Source: Blautia sp. AF19-10LB (GTDB taxonomy: Bacteria; Bacillota; Clostridia; Lachnospirales; Lachnospiraceae). From it: DNA of 64,000 nucleotides. This document shows positions 54,910 through 63,860 of the stretch, piece by piece. The position numbers were made by a program, and so were the translations under genes. The stretch covers positions 124,001-188,000 of the forward strand of contig NZ_QTWS01000002.1 in NCBI RefSeq assembly GCF_003461245.1. The letters run 5' to 3'. Position 1 is the first letter of the stretch; every line of letters starts with the position of its first letter. The notes beneath the pieces are model-generated. The model made no database searches. It was not told where the DNA came from and worked only from the letters and a program-made list of their open reading frames with translations.

Positions 54910-56562
54910 TCACTTTCCTGTGTATTCATCTTTTACCGCAGAACGCATCTGCCGGAATGCAGATGGTGTCAGTCCTTCTTTTTCCTTAAATATGGTCGAA
55001 AAATACTGTACATTCGTGTACCCTACCGCCTCAGCAATATCGTACAGCTTCATATTTGTCTGAGTCAGCATCATTTTTGCTTTTTCTACCCTTACATTGA
55101 TCAGATAATTTGAAAAAGTGCATCCCATCTGTTCGTGAAAAAGTTTGCTGAAATACGAAGTATTCATAAAAAAGCGGCCGGCAATATCCCTGGTGGACAA
55201 TGCTGTATTGTAATTTTCTTCTACATACTGCAGAACCTGATCAATCATCCAGTGCTTTCTTTTCCCGTTGTTTTCCTGATAGACTTCTACAAGTTTTTCG
55301 ACAAATTTTCTGAGGCAGTCCCACATTTCCGTTACAATCGTATCGCTTCCAATATAAATCAGCTCCCGCATGACAGTCATGCACTGCATCGCCAGTTCAT
55401 CTGCATACGCCTCGCACTCCGGAAGACATGCTCCTGCAATCCTGTTAATAAAATTCATATAAAACAACTGCAGTTTCATCATATCTGCACTCTGCAGACG
55501 TCTGGAGGAACTTTGCAGAATCGCCTGAAGTTCTGTCTGTGCTTTTTCTGAATCTCCATTACGGATTTCTTTAATCAGCAATTTAAAATCATATTCTCCA
55601 TAAACATCATCAAATCTGGTATTCAGTTCCTGCTCTGTCTCCTGATTACGAAGTGCCAGGATTCTTTTTTCTTCGGCACGTTTCTCTTTAATCTTCTTCT
55701 GTGCCATTTCATAAGATCTGTGGATTCCGGAAAAATCATCAGTCACATCTCCTGCTGCCATAAACAGTGATATATTCAGTTCCTTCTGCAATGCCTCAAG
55801 AATCAGCTGAACCCAGTTTTCTACCCGCTCCATGAACTTCGCTTCCGGATCATCCCCGAATAAAAGCAGTACGATCTGGCTTCCTCTCATATAAAGATAC
55901 TGACATTCATAGCAGTCTTCCTGAAGATTTCGTCTGAGCCACTGGTACACAGACCACATATCTGATTTCACTTTATCATTCACAAAAAAGGTATGCTCTC
56001 TGACCTGCATATTCACAACTGCTGCCGACTGAAATGGAAAACCTATTTCTTTCCTGCTTAATTTTTGCAGAAGTTCTTCTGTTCGTTTTTCTGAAGTTTC
56101 AAAAATCAGATCTTCATAAATATGTTCCATCAGCATTTCAGATGCCGCTGACTGTTTATCAAACACTGTTTCTTTATTTTTTTCTTTTTTCAGTTCTTCC
56201 ACACAGCGTTTGACGCTATCCAGCAGTTCTTCTTCATCCACCGGTTTCAGAAGATAGTTTATTGCACCCATGCGGAGTGCTCCCTGTGCATATTCAAAAT
56301 CATCATACCCACTTACTACGATCATTTTGGAAAATATGGAGTTTTCATTTAATTTTTTCATAAGATCAATTCCAGACAGTTCCGGCATTCTGATATCTGT
56401 AATCACAATATCCGGTTTTTCTTTCAGTGCGATTTCCAGTGCTTCGCCTCCATCTTCTGCCTCATAAACTTCTGAAATCCCATATGATGACCAGTCGATT
56501 GTCGATACCAGCCTTTTTCGTAACCATAGTTCATCTTCTGCAATTAACAGCCGCAATATCAC
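54910..56562 (-). CDS. AraC-type response regulator (YesN-like)
   Basis: 550-residue response regulator. The receiver domain (1-120) has the acidic pair at residues 10-11 and the phosphoacceptor D56 in ITDIRMP. A long middle domain follows, and the C-terminus (about 445-545) has two AraC helix-turn-helix motifs (STRDIAGRFFMNTSYFSKLF, YDIAEAVGYTNVQYFSTIFK). GTG start at 56562 overlaps the kinase stop by four bases. Confidence 0.9.
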   Translation of the reverse strand: MILRLLIAEDELWLRKRLVSTIDWSSYGISEVYEAEDGGEALEIALKEKPDIVITDIRMPELSGIDLMKKLNENSIFSKMIVVSGYDDFEYAQGALRMGAINYLLKPVDEEELLDSVKRCVEELKKEKNKETVFDKQSAASEMLMEHIYEDLIFETSEKRTEELLQKLSRKEIGFPFQSAAVVNMQVREHTFFVNDKVKSDMWSVYQWLRRNLQEDCYECQYLYMRGSQIVLLLFGDDPEAKFMERVENWVQLILEALQKELNISLFMAAGDVTDDFSGIHRSYEMAQKKIKEKRAEEKRILALRNQETEQELNTRFDDVYGEYDFKLLIKEIRNGDSEKAQTELQAILQSSSRRLQSADMMKLQLFYMNFINRIAGACLPECEAYADELAMQCMTVMRELIYIGSDTIVTEMWDCLRKFVEKLVEVYQENNGKRKHWMIDQVLQYVEENYNTALSTRDIAGRFFMNTSYFSKLFHEQMGCTFSNYLINVRVEKAKMMLTQTNMKLYDIAEAVGYTNVQYFSTIFKEKEGLTPSAFRQMRSAVKDEYTGK

Positions 56563-58403
56563 ACAACTCCTTTCTCCACTTCAGAAATATTTTCCAGTCT
56601 GATTACTGCTGTGGTTCCCTCTCCATAAGTACTTCGGATCGTAAGCCCGGAACGTTCCCCATATTGAAGCTGGATCTGATAATTCAGATTTCTGAGTGCA
56701 TATCCTTTGTTTCCCATAGAATTCTCAAAAGTATTATCACATATCTTTTCGTTCAGTTTTTCCAGCTCCATTTCACTCATCCCAATTCCATCATCTTTTA
56801 CGGTAATCTGTACACAGTCTTTTTCTTTTAAAGCAGTTATTTCTATCTTCCATTTGTCACTCTTATTTCGAAATCCATGAATTACCGCATTCTCCACCAA
56901 TGGCTGCAGAAGGAACTTCGGAACCGCCAGTTCTTCCACTTCCGGATCGATATCATACACAAATGTGATCTTATTATTGACCCGCACATTCTGTACTATG
57001 ATATACTGCTTTGACAGTTCAAACGCTTCTCTGAAGGTTACGATCCGCTTTCCTCCTGATACTGCGATCCGGAAAAATTTTGATAATGCCATAACAAGCT
57101 GTGCAATTTCTTCCTGCTTGTTGATTTTTGCAATGCTGTACGCAGATTCCAGTGAATTGTACAGCATATGCGGATCCAGTTCTGTCTGAAGCATCTGGAT
57201 CGTTGTCATTGTAACTTTGTCCTTCTGTTTAAGAGCTGCCCTCGCTACATTACATACACGTTCTGTCATCCTGTAAAATTCGTCACTGACTTCCATATAT
57301 TCATCTGCCTGTCGTCCTTGTTCCGGTTTTTGCAGTACATCCGGAACTTTATTCTCCGAAACCTGTTTTTCGATATCATGAAGAACCGACAGCATTCTCT
57401 CATTTCTCTTTTCTATCATTGCATTTACAGTCCAGGCTGCACCAAAGGCCACTGCTGTCAGAAATACAAATGCAAAAACTTTGATTTCATCTGGAAAACC
57501 ATTTTCTGACAGAATCTTTCCTGCATCTGTCACACTCACATAATACCAGTTATTTGCTGCAGAATAGTTCCAGTTTAATATGTAATTTCTTCCATCAATT
57601 CTCAGTTCTCCGATCTGTTCATCTTCTTTTAATGTGATATAGTTTATGATATCTGTATAGGGATCTTTGACTTTTTTGAAATCCTGCTGTTCTTTGGTAC
57701 TTACTATATTTCCATAAGGATCCAGAATTGCAAGCCAGGTCGGCTGAATCTGAAAATTTGCAGACAAAAGCCTGTTGATATAACGCTCATCCACGCAGGC
57801 AGTCAGATATAGTTCGTTGCCTTCTTCGTCACGAATTTCATAATTTCGCACCAGATCATAATCATTAAAATATTTTCCCAATGTCGGATTGCAGATAATG
57901 TTCTGATAGGGTGTCGCAATTCCCCATTTACCCACTTCTGCCAGATAACAGTCCATCGTATTTGACAGAACATTTGGAAAAAAAGTAGCATCAGATACCA
58001 ACAGCAGCTGCCGATATGGGTAATAAAGATAAAATCCAGAAAATCCGCCGACATTATATGTCTCATCCAGCAGAGAAGTATAGGTAGAAAAAGTTTTCTG
58101 CACCAGAGAGTAAATATCAATATCCCTGCATTTCAGGTCAGGAATCATCACCACATTGTTCTGTTCCATTGCAAATTTTAACGATACACCCGCATCAGAA
58201 ACTGCATCCAGTTTTCCTTCTACAGATGCCATGTTTTCTGTCAGCGTATGCTGAATATCTTCTGCCATGGACTGTTTTGATTTTTCCTGTGAATTCTGAT
58301 ATAGAATATAGGAAATCAACATACAGGGAATAACCAGGGCAATCCAAAAAATTATAAACAGTCGAATTCTGAATTTATTTGGTCTTTTCTTTTTATTTTT
58401 CAT
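56559..58403 (-). CDS. Sensor histidine kinase (YesM/LytS-like)
   Basis: 614-residue kinase. Two membrane helices (about 12-30 and 310-330) flank a ~280-residue extracellular domain. The His_kinase motif DPHMLYNSLE carries the phosphorylated His; the ATPase has N box LVENAVIHGF and G boxes DDGIGMSE and NKGYALRN. First gene of the sensor operon. Confidence 0.92.
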   Translation of the reverse strand: MKNKKKRPNKFRIRLFIIFWIALVIPCMLISYILYQNSQEKSKQSMAEDIQHTLTENMASVEGKLDAVSDAGVSLKFAMEQNNVVMIPDLKCRDIDIYSLVQKTFSTYTSLLDETYNVGGFSGFYLYYPYRQLLLVSDATFFPNVLSNTMDCYLAEVGKWGIATPYQNIICNPTLGKYFNDYDLVRNYEIRDEEGNELYLTACVDERYINRLLSANFQIQPTWLAILDPYGNIVSTKEQQDFKKVKDPYTDIINYITLKEDEQIGELRIDGRNYILNWNYSAANNWYYVSVTDAGKILSENGFPDEIKVFAFVFLTAVAFGAAWTVNAMIEKRNERMLSVLHDIEKQVSENKVPDVLQKPEQGRQADEYMEVSDEFYRMTERVCNVARAALKQKDKVTMTTIQMLQTELDPHMLYNSLESAYSIAKINKQEEIAQLVMALSKFFRIAVSGGKRIVTFREAFELSKQYIIVQNVRVNNKITFVYDIDPEVEELAVPKFLLQPLVENAVIHGFRNKSDKWKIEITALKEKDCVQITVKDDGIGMSEMELEKLNEKICDNTFENSMGNKGYALRNLNYQIQLQYGERSGLTIRSTYGEGTTAVIRLENISEVEKGVV

Positions 58404-58444
58404 TCTCTTCCTTTAACATTTGTGCACTATTAGTTTACATATGT

Positions 58445-58473
58445 ATAATATCATTATCCCAATAACATTTCAA
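58445..58473 (-). promoter_or_regulatory. Promoter of the sensor operon
   Basis: TTGAAA (58473-58468), a 17-bp spacer and TATTAT (58450-58445) on the minus strand, 42 nt before the kinase start. Confidence 0.55.
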
Positions 58474-58512
58474 CCGTTATACTTTTTCCAATTAATGGAT
58501 AAAACACCAACA

Positions 58513-58654
58513 GTTACTGTTCACTCCGTTCACAGTAACTTGGTCAAAATGCATTCCAAATCACCTTCGGTGATGGCATTTTGCCCTGTATGTCTCGGGA
58601 TTTTGCCATATTCATGGCAAAACGCCTCGCGGGATACTACCTGTGAATAGTAAC
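58513..58654. mobile_element. MITE-like element, 142 bp
   Basis: Ends GTTACTGTTCAC (58513-58524) and GTGAATAGTAAC (58643-58654) are inverted repeats with 11 of 12 matches. The 8-bp word CACCAACA flanks it on both sides (58505-58512 and 58655-58662), a perfect target-site duplication. Inside are three hairpins: AGTTACTGT/ACAGTAACT (58512-58540, starting one base into the flank), CAAAATGC/GCATTTTG (58545-58583, with ATCACC-TTC-GGTGAT inside) and TTTTGCCAT/ATGGCAAAA (58601-58622). No coding capacity. It fills most of the gap between the sensor and glucosidase genes. Confidence 0.75.
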
Positions 58655-58680
58655 CACCAACATCCCCTAATACGTCAGGC

Positions 58681-58732
58681 AAAAAAGGCAGATCACATCA
58701 ATTCCAGAGGAATCGACATAATCTGCCTTTTC
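58681..58732 (-). terminator. Terminator of the alpha-glucoside operon
   Basis: AAAGGCAGAT (58684-58693) pairs with ATCTGCCTTT (58721-58730), followed by TTTTTT on the minus strand. An inner ATTCC/GGAAT extends the structure. Confidence 0.75.
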
Positions 58733-58752
58733 TGTATATCTATCATATAATT

Positions 58753-60423
58753 TTATCTGCAGCGTACCATGACTGCCTGGTAAGGATTCAGGGATTTCTG
58801 GCTGGTTTCGCTGTAGTTATTGCAGAGGATCTCGCCCTCTGCGATGTCTGCCTGCTGGGTTTCATCAGACATATTGATCCAGATCTGGATCTTTTCACCG
58901 TTTTCTGCGATACGCTCAAAGGCGATCACAGACTCCAAAGCATTCTGGATCTCACGGACCTCGCCGTAGATCAGGGATTCACGGTTTGCCTCGTCTTTGC
59001 GGATCCGAATCAGATTTCTGTAGTAATGCAGGAGGGAATCTTTGTCCTGTTCCTGCTTCTTTGCACAAATGGCTGCGTAGTCGTCATTGCATTTCAGCCA
59101 TGGCATACCGGAAGTAAAACCGCCGTTTGCTTCTGCAGTCCACGGGAACGGCATTCTGCTGTTGTCACGACTTCTGTCGTTGACGAATTTCAGGGACTGC
59201 GCTTCGTCATACCCTGCACAAAGAGCTCTTCTGTACTGATCCTTGGTGTTCAGGTCATCGTATTCTTCGATGCTGTTGAACTTACCGTTCTCTGAACCAA
59301 GTTCTTCTCCCTGGTATACAAATACGGTTCCACGAAGTCCCATCAGAAGGGTTGCAAGGGCACTTCCCTGAAGGAATCTTAAATGCAGATCGTCCCTGGT
59401 TGCTGCTTTTTCGCGGAAATATTTGTTGAAGGAACGGGACTGGTCATGGTTTTCCAGATAGATGGCACCCCATCCCTGTGTCTGCACACTGCACTGGCTT
59501 CTGAATAGAAGTTTCTTGAGATCTCCAAAAGTCCACGGAGCCTGGTTGTACCAGTTGGAACCCGGAAGGAGGTCAATGTCTGCATAACTGAAATCAAATA
59601 CCATAGAAAAATATCCGTCTTCTCCGATAAACTCGGACAGGTTTTCATATGGGACTCCCGGTGCCTCCGCAACGGTCATGATCTCCGGATCTCTGAGACA
59701 TTTATGATTCATTTCCTGAAGGAATTCTCGGATTCCTTCCTGATTCTGCCCAGTTGTCTCCACGCTGATCAGACCGTCTGTGTTGTCCGGTTCATGGGAC
59801 ATCAGAGAATTTACTTTTTTGATATAAGTGATCGCATCAAAACGGAATCCACTGACGCCTTTTTCCATCCAGTAATTCAGGACGTTGTAGAGTTCTTCTC
59901 GAAGTTTTTGGCTTTCCCAGTTGAGATCCGGCTGGCTCTTGTCAAAGGTGTGATAGTACCAACAGTCTTCTCCCGCCTTCTCCCACACGGAACCGCCGAA
60001 GCAGCTTCGTGTGTTGGAAGGACGTTCTTTGGACTGGACAAACATATAATAATCTCTGTATTCTGAGTTCGGATCTTTCAGTGCTTCCTGGAACCATGCA
60101 TGTTGGTCGGAAGTATGGTTCAGCACCATGTCAATGATGACACGGATGCCAAGTTCTCCTGCTTTTTTGAGAAGAAGATCCATATCTTCCATCGTTCCGA
60201 AGCACGGGTCGATCCCATAATAGTCAGCGACATCGTATCCATTGTCTTTCATTGGTGACGGATAGAAAGGGCAGATCCAGATAAAATCAATTCCCAGTTC
60301 TTTCAGGTAAGGGAGTTTTTCCAGAATTCCTTTTAAGTCTCCGATTCCATCACCATTTGTATCCTTGAAGCTTTTTGGATAGATCTGATATCCTACTGCT
60401 TCTTTCCACCATATTCTTTTCAT
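58753..60423 (-). CDS. malL: GH13 oligo-1,6-glucosidase / alpha-glucosidase
   Basis: 556-residue cytosolic GH13 subfamily-31-type enzyme, starting MKRIWWKEAVGYQIYPKSF. Region I DMVLNHTSDQH, region II GFRFDAITYI (nucleophile Asp), region III TVAEAPGVP (acid/base Glu) and region IV ENHDQSRS are all present. It releases glucose from isomaltose or short alpha-glucosides; alpha-1,6 preference is usual but not proven. Last gene of the operon. Confidence 0.92.
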   Translation of the reverse strand: MKRIWWKEAVGYQIYPKSFKDTNGDGIGDLKGILEKLPYLKELGIDFIWICPFYPSPMKDNGYDVADYYGIDPCFGTMEDMDLLLKKAGELGIRVIIDMVLNHTSDQHAWFQEALKDPNSEYRDYYMFVQSKERPSNTRSCFGGSVWEKAGEDCWYYHTFDKSQPDLNWESQKLREELYNVLNYWMEKGVSGFRFDAITYIKKVNSLMSHEPDNTDGLISVETTGQNQEGIREFLQEMNHKCLRDPEIMTVAEAPGVPYENLSEFIGEDGYFSMVFDFSYADIDLLPGSNWYNQAPWTFGDLKKLLFRSQCSVQTQGWGAIYLENHDQSRSFNKYFREKAATRDDLHLRFLQGSALATLLMGLRGTVFVYQGEELGSENGKFNSIEEYDDLNTKDQYRRALCAGYDEAQSLKFVNDRSRDNSRMPFPWTAEANGGFTSGMPWLKCNDDYAAICAKKQEQDKDSLLHYYRNLIRIRKDEANRESLIYGEVREIQNALESVIAFERIAENGEKIQIWINMSDETQQADIAEGEILCNNYSETSQKSLNPYQAVMVRCR

Positions 60424-60426
60424 AAG

Positions 60427-61263
60427 TTACCCCTTTACTGCACCTGCCGCGATTCCTTCGATAATGTTTTTCTGAAGGAAGATGAACACGATCAGGATTG
60501 GAATGACGCAGATCAATACTGCAGGGAAGATGAGTTCCCATGGATTTCCGTACTGTCCGGAAAGGCTTTTTGCATAATAAAGACTTAAGGTCAGTGTCTT
60601 GCTGTCGTTGTTTCCGATGATCAGGAACGGAAGAAGGTAGTCATTCCAGATCCACATGGCATTGGTGATCACAACAGTCGCTGTGATCGGTTTTACCAGC
60701 GGGAATACGACATTGAAAAACAGCTGGAAGATATTTGCACCATCGATCACGGCTGCCTCTTCCAGAGAAAGCGGAACGCTCTTAAAAAATCCGTGATACA
60801 GGAAAACCGTCATACTGAGTCCAAATCCGCCATACATCAGGATCAGACCGAAGGTATTCTTAAGTCCAAGTGCTTCCATCAGGTTTACCAGCGGATACAT
60901 AACGGACTGGAACGGGATCAGCATTGCTGCTGTAAAGCAGAGGAACAGGAAGTTGCTTGCTTTTGTCTTGTTTCTTACCATCATCCATGCAGTGAGGGAA
61001 GAGATCACAACGATCAGTGCTACTGCAGCCACAGTGATGATGAGTGTATTTACTACAGATTCTCCGAGTTTGATCTGTGCTGCCGCATTCTTGAGATAAG
61101 AGAAGTCAAAAGAAGACGGAAGGGAGATCGGAGATCCGACGATTTCTTTCTGGCTCTTGAAAGAGTTTACGATCAGAAAGTAGATCGGGAATAAAGTATA
61201 AATGCTCAGAAGGATCAGAACTACATACATTACGCCCTGTTTTATTCTTTTGTTTGCAGTCAT
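60427..61263 (-). CDS. Carbohydrate ABC transporter permease, MalG type
   Basis: 278 residues with six membrane segments and the EAA loop LEEAAVIDGANIFQLFFNVVFP. Ends with GAVKG, typical of this group. It overlaps the MalF-type gene by one base (TAATG). Confidence 0.92.
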   Translation of the reverse strand: MTANKRIKQGVMYVVLILLSIYTLFPIYFLIVNSFKSQKEIVGSPISLPSSFDFSYLKNAAAQIKLGESVVNTLIITVAAVALIVVISSLTAWMMVRNKTKASNFLFLCFTAAMLIPFQSVMYPLVNLMEALGLKNTFGLILMYGGFGLSMTVFLYHGFFKSVPLSLEEAAVIDGANIFQLFFNVVFPLVKPITATVVITNAMWIWNDYLLPFLIIGNNDSKTLTLSLYYAKSLSGQYGNPWELIFPAVLICVIPILIVFIFLQKNIIEGIAAGAVKG

Positions 61264-62159
61264 TAGGCTTCGATCTCCTTTCTCTTAGTAACAATAACCT
61301 GAATGATGGACACGGTAGCGATCAGGATGAAGAAGATAACCGCCTGTGCCTGTGCCATACCGTAGTTCGGAGGTGTGTTTTCTCTGGTTGTCAGAAGAAT
61401 CTGCAGAGAAAGCATTCTGGTTCCGAAATCTCCGCCTGTGAGGGCAAGGTTCTCGTCCAGCATCTTGAAGCTGCTGGAAAGTGTCAGGAAAAATACGATC
61501 GTAAATGCCGGCATCAGCATCGGAACTGTGATGTGGCGGAATTTCTGCCATGCGGTCGCACCGTCGATAGAAGCTGCTTCATAGAGATCTTCCGGAATGT
61601 TGTTAAGACCATTCAGATAGATCAGCATCAGATATCCGGCTGTCTGCCAGGTTGCCATGATCGCCATGGCAAAAACTGCTTTGTTCGGGTCCTGGAGCAT
61701 GTCACACAGGAACGGGATATGGATCGGGGACTCCTCACCAAACAGCATCAGGGAATATACATTCTGGAAGATAAAGCTCCAGATAAAGCCCATTGCAAGT
61801 CCTCCAAGGAGGTTTGGGAAGAAAAATACAGTACGGAAAAATCCTTTGCCTTTGCCGACTTTTCTTACCATCAGTGCCATGCCAAGGCTTACGATATTTT
61901 TGATCACAACAGCTACGACTGTAAATTTAATGGTGTAGATAAAAGAAGTGATAAACTTCTGTGAATGGAACACTTTGATGTAGTTTTTGAAACCAACCAG
62001 TGCACCGTACCAGTGTTCGGAACCTTTGAAGTAGGAACCTCTCCAGGCTGTAAAGGAATATGCCACACCCATGATAAATGGAACCAGGATAACTACGACG
62101 AACAGGATGATCGCCGGAATATTCAGTATCTTGAACCATTTCTTATAATATTTCTCCAT
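61263..62159 (-). CDS. Carbohydrate ABC transporter permease, MalF type
   Basis: 298 residues with six membrane segments and the EAA loop LYEAASIDGATAWQKFRHIT. It follows the binding-protein gene by 15 nt. Confidence 0.92.
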   Translation of the reverse strand: MEKYYKKWFKILNIPAIILFVVVILVPFIMGVAYSFTAWRGSYFKGSEHWYGALVGFKNYIKVFHSQKFITSFIYTIKFTVVAVVIKNIVSLGMALMVRKVGKGKGFFRTVFFFPNLLGGLAMGFIWSFIFQNVYSLMLFGEESPIHIPFLCDMLQDPNKAVFAMAIMATWQTAGYLMLIYLNGLNNIPEDLYEAASIDGATAWQKFRHITVPMLMPAFTIVFFLTLSSSFKMLDENLALTGGDFGTRMLSLQILLTTRENTPPNYGMAQAQAVIFFILIATVSIIQVIVTKRKEIEA

Positions 62160-62174
62160 GTTTCTCTCCCTTCC

Positions 62175-63653
62175 TTACCATTCGTCCATGCCGGATTTCC
62201 AGTATGAGATACATTCATCCGCAATGTCGTTTAATTCGTCTTCTGACCATGGATCCGGATCTGTAAACAGGTCTTCCATGATGTACTTGCCGTAGCTTTC
62301 CAGACCCCAGGAGGATGGTGCCGCATCAAACGGGTTGGCAAGAAGATCATTGTCACGTTTGTAAGTGATCAGGTCATTGGACAGCGGGTTTTCCAGTGTT
62401 GTATCTTCGTCTGCATTGAATGGTACAAATGCAAATTTGTTCACAATATAATCCTGACCTGTCTCTGAGGTATTCAGCCAGAGGAGGAAGTCTTCTGCAT
62501 CTTTCTTTTCCTGCTCGGTGGCTTTCTTGTTGATGATGTAATACTGAGATACGAACTCCGGAACAGAGCGGTTCATCTGATCTACAGTCAGTCCGTCTAC
62601 ATGGATGTCATCATCAGAGAAGTTCAGTTTCATCGGAAGCATGATCAGACGGTCTGCAACTTCCGGTGCAATGTCAGCAACGTTGCTGTAGATCCAGTTT
62701 CCGTTTTTGATAAAAACTGCCTTGCCTTCTGCGAAGGTCTGTACTGCCTGGTCATAACCGGTCACTGTAGAATTGATGAACTGTGAGCCTCTCTTCGTCG
62801 CTCCATCCGGTCCTGCTGCATAGTTGGAAAGGAAATCCAGTTCCTGCAGTGATTTCACGATGGATGATTTCATAAAGTCTGCTTTGTCCGGATCGGATTC
62901 ACGTACATCGTAGATATTCTGGTATACGGTACTGATCGGATAATTTCCGAAGTGATTTCCGTATGTCCATTTCTCTGCACCTGCGATGGAGAAAACTCCG
63001 TTCAGGTTCTCGGTAAGGTCCGTCTTATCGGACTGTGTCTCGTAGCTGTTACCGTTGAGGGTAAAACTCTCAGACTTGCCGTCGTTGATGTAATCGTTCA
63101 GTGCAACGATCATCTGCTGGAATTCTTCGTAATCTGCTTCTTTGTAGTCTGCAGTAAAGGCATTCAGATCTGTCACACCAAGGATGTCTTCCAGCATCTG
63201 TCGGTCTGCGATCAAACCATATCCTTCGATGTTGTATGGGATTCCGTAGTTTCCTTCACTCTCAAACTGAAGTTTCAGTGCATCCGGCACGCTCTCATAC
63301 AGAGTCTTAAGTTCCGGATTGGAAATCTCCTCCACTCCTGCCGCATATCCTGCGGATTTCCATTCTTCGAAGGAAATCGCGTTGGAAGAAAACAGTGTCG
63401 GATATTCCTTGGATTTCAGCTCGGAACGCATGGTCTCAGAACCTTCTGTTGTTCCTACTGTAAATACCTTCACTTTCTTGCCTGTCTGTGCTTCGTATTC
63501 ATCAGCCAGATCATTCAGGCTGTCTGCGATCTCTGATTTCTGGTTAAAAAAGTACACATCATAATCCTTGTTTACCTTGCCGCATCCGGTCACTGTGACC
63601 GCTGCTGCTCCGGCAAGCAGACACACGCCGAGTGCCTTTATGGATCTTTTCAT
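62175..63653 (-). CDS. Carbohydrate ABC transporter substrate-binding lipoprotein
   Basis: Family 1 extracellular solute-binding protein, 492 residues. It has a lipoprotein signal with lipobox VTGC near residue 25. The start at 63653 follows AAGGAGG. With the GH13 enzyme, the ligand is most likely isomaltose, maltose or a related alpha-glucoside. No ATPase gene is in the operon, so a shared MsmK-type ATPase elsewhere is expected. Confidence 0.9.
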   Translation of the reverse strand: MKRSIKALGVCLLAGAAAVTVTGCGKVNKDYDVYFFNQKSEIADSLNDLADEYEAQTGKKVKVFTVGTTEGSETMRSELKSKEYPTLFSSNAISFEEWKSAGYAAGVEEISNPELKTLYESVPDALKLQFESEGNYGIPYNIEGYGLIADRQMLEDILGVTDLNAFTADYKEADYEEFQQMIVALNDYINDGKSESFTLNGNSYETQSDKTDLTENLNGVFSIAGAEKWTYGNHFGNYPISTVYQNIYDVRESDPDKADFMKSSIVKSLQELDFLSNYAAGPDGATKRGSQFINSTVTGYDQAVQTFAEGKAVFIKNGNWIYSNVADIAPEVADRLIMLPMKLNFSDDDIHVDGLTVDQMNRSVPEFVSQYYIINKKATEQEKKDAEDFLLWLNTSETGQDYIVNKFAFVPFNADEDTTLENPLSNDLITYKRDNDLLANPFDAAPSSWGLESYGKYIMEDLFTDPDPWSEDELNDIADECISYWKSGMDEW

Positions 63654-63689
63654 CTCCCGTCCTCCTTTTGTGCTTTGTTTTCTGTTTCT

Positions 63690-63703
63690 TGAAACATGTT
63701 TCA
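63690..63703. promoter_or_regulatory. LacI-type operator, proximal copy
   Basis: TGAAACATGTTTCA, a perfect 14-bp palindrome in the leader of the binding-protein gene, identical to the copy at 63758. Confidence 0.65.
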
Positions 63704-63757
63704 TATCAGTCATTTTTTTAGGCACAGTTTCTGTCACTAGAACTATGCCTTGTTTTT

Positions 63758-63771
63758 TGAAACATGTTTCA
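63758..63771. promoter_or_regulatory. LacI-type operator, distal copy
   Basis: TGAAACATGTTTCA again, just downstream of the -10 of the operon promoter. The 68-bp distance between the two would allow looping by a tetramer or cooperative binding. The LacI-family gene directly upstream is the likely binder. Confidence 0.65.
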
Positions 63772-63783
63772 TTTGTTGTTTCT

Positions 63784-63812
63784 AAACTATCATATTTTTG
63801 ATATAAAGTCAA
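63784..63812 (-). promoter_or_regulatory. Promoter of the alpha-glucoside operon
   Basis: TTGACT (63812-63807), a 17-bp spacer and TAGTTT (63789-63784). Confidence 0.55.
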
Positions 63813-63860
63813 TCCCTTTTGTTATTTTTATCGTAGAACTTTTCAGGCATCTATTCCGTA

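Noticed and set aside
63653..63812. 53-codon N-terminal extension of the MalE-type protein
   Set aside because: It covers the promoter and both LacI-type operators; the lipoprotein signal begins at 63653 behind AAGGAGG.
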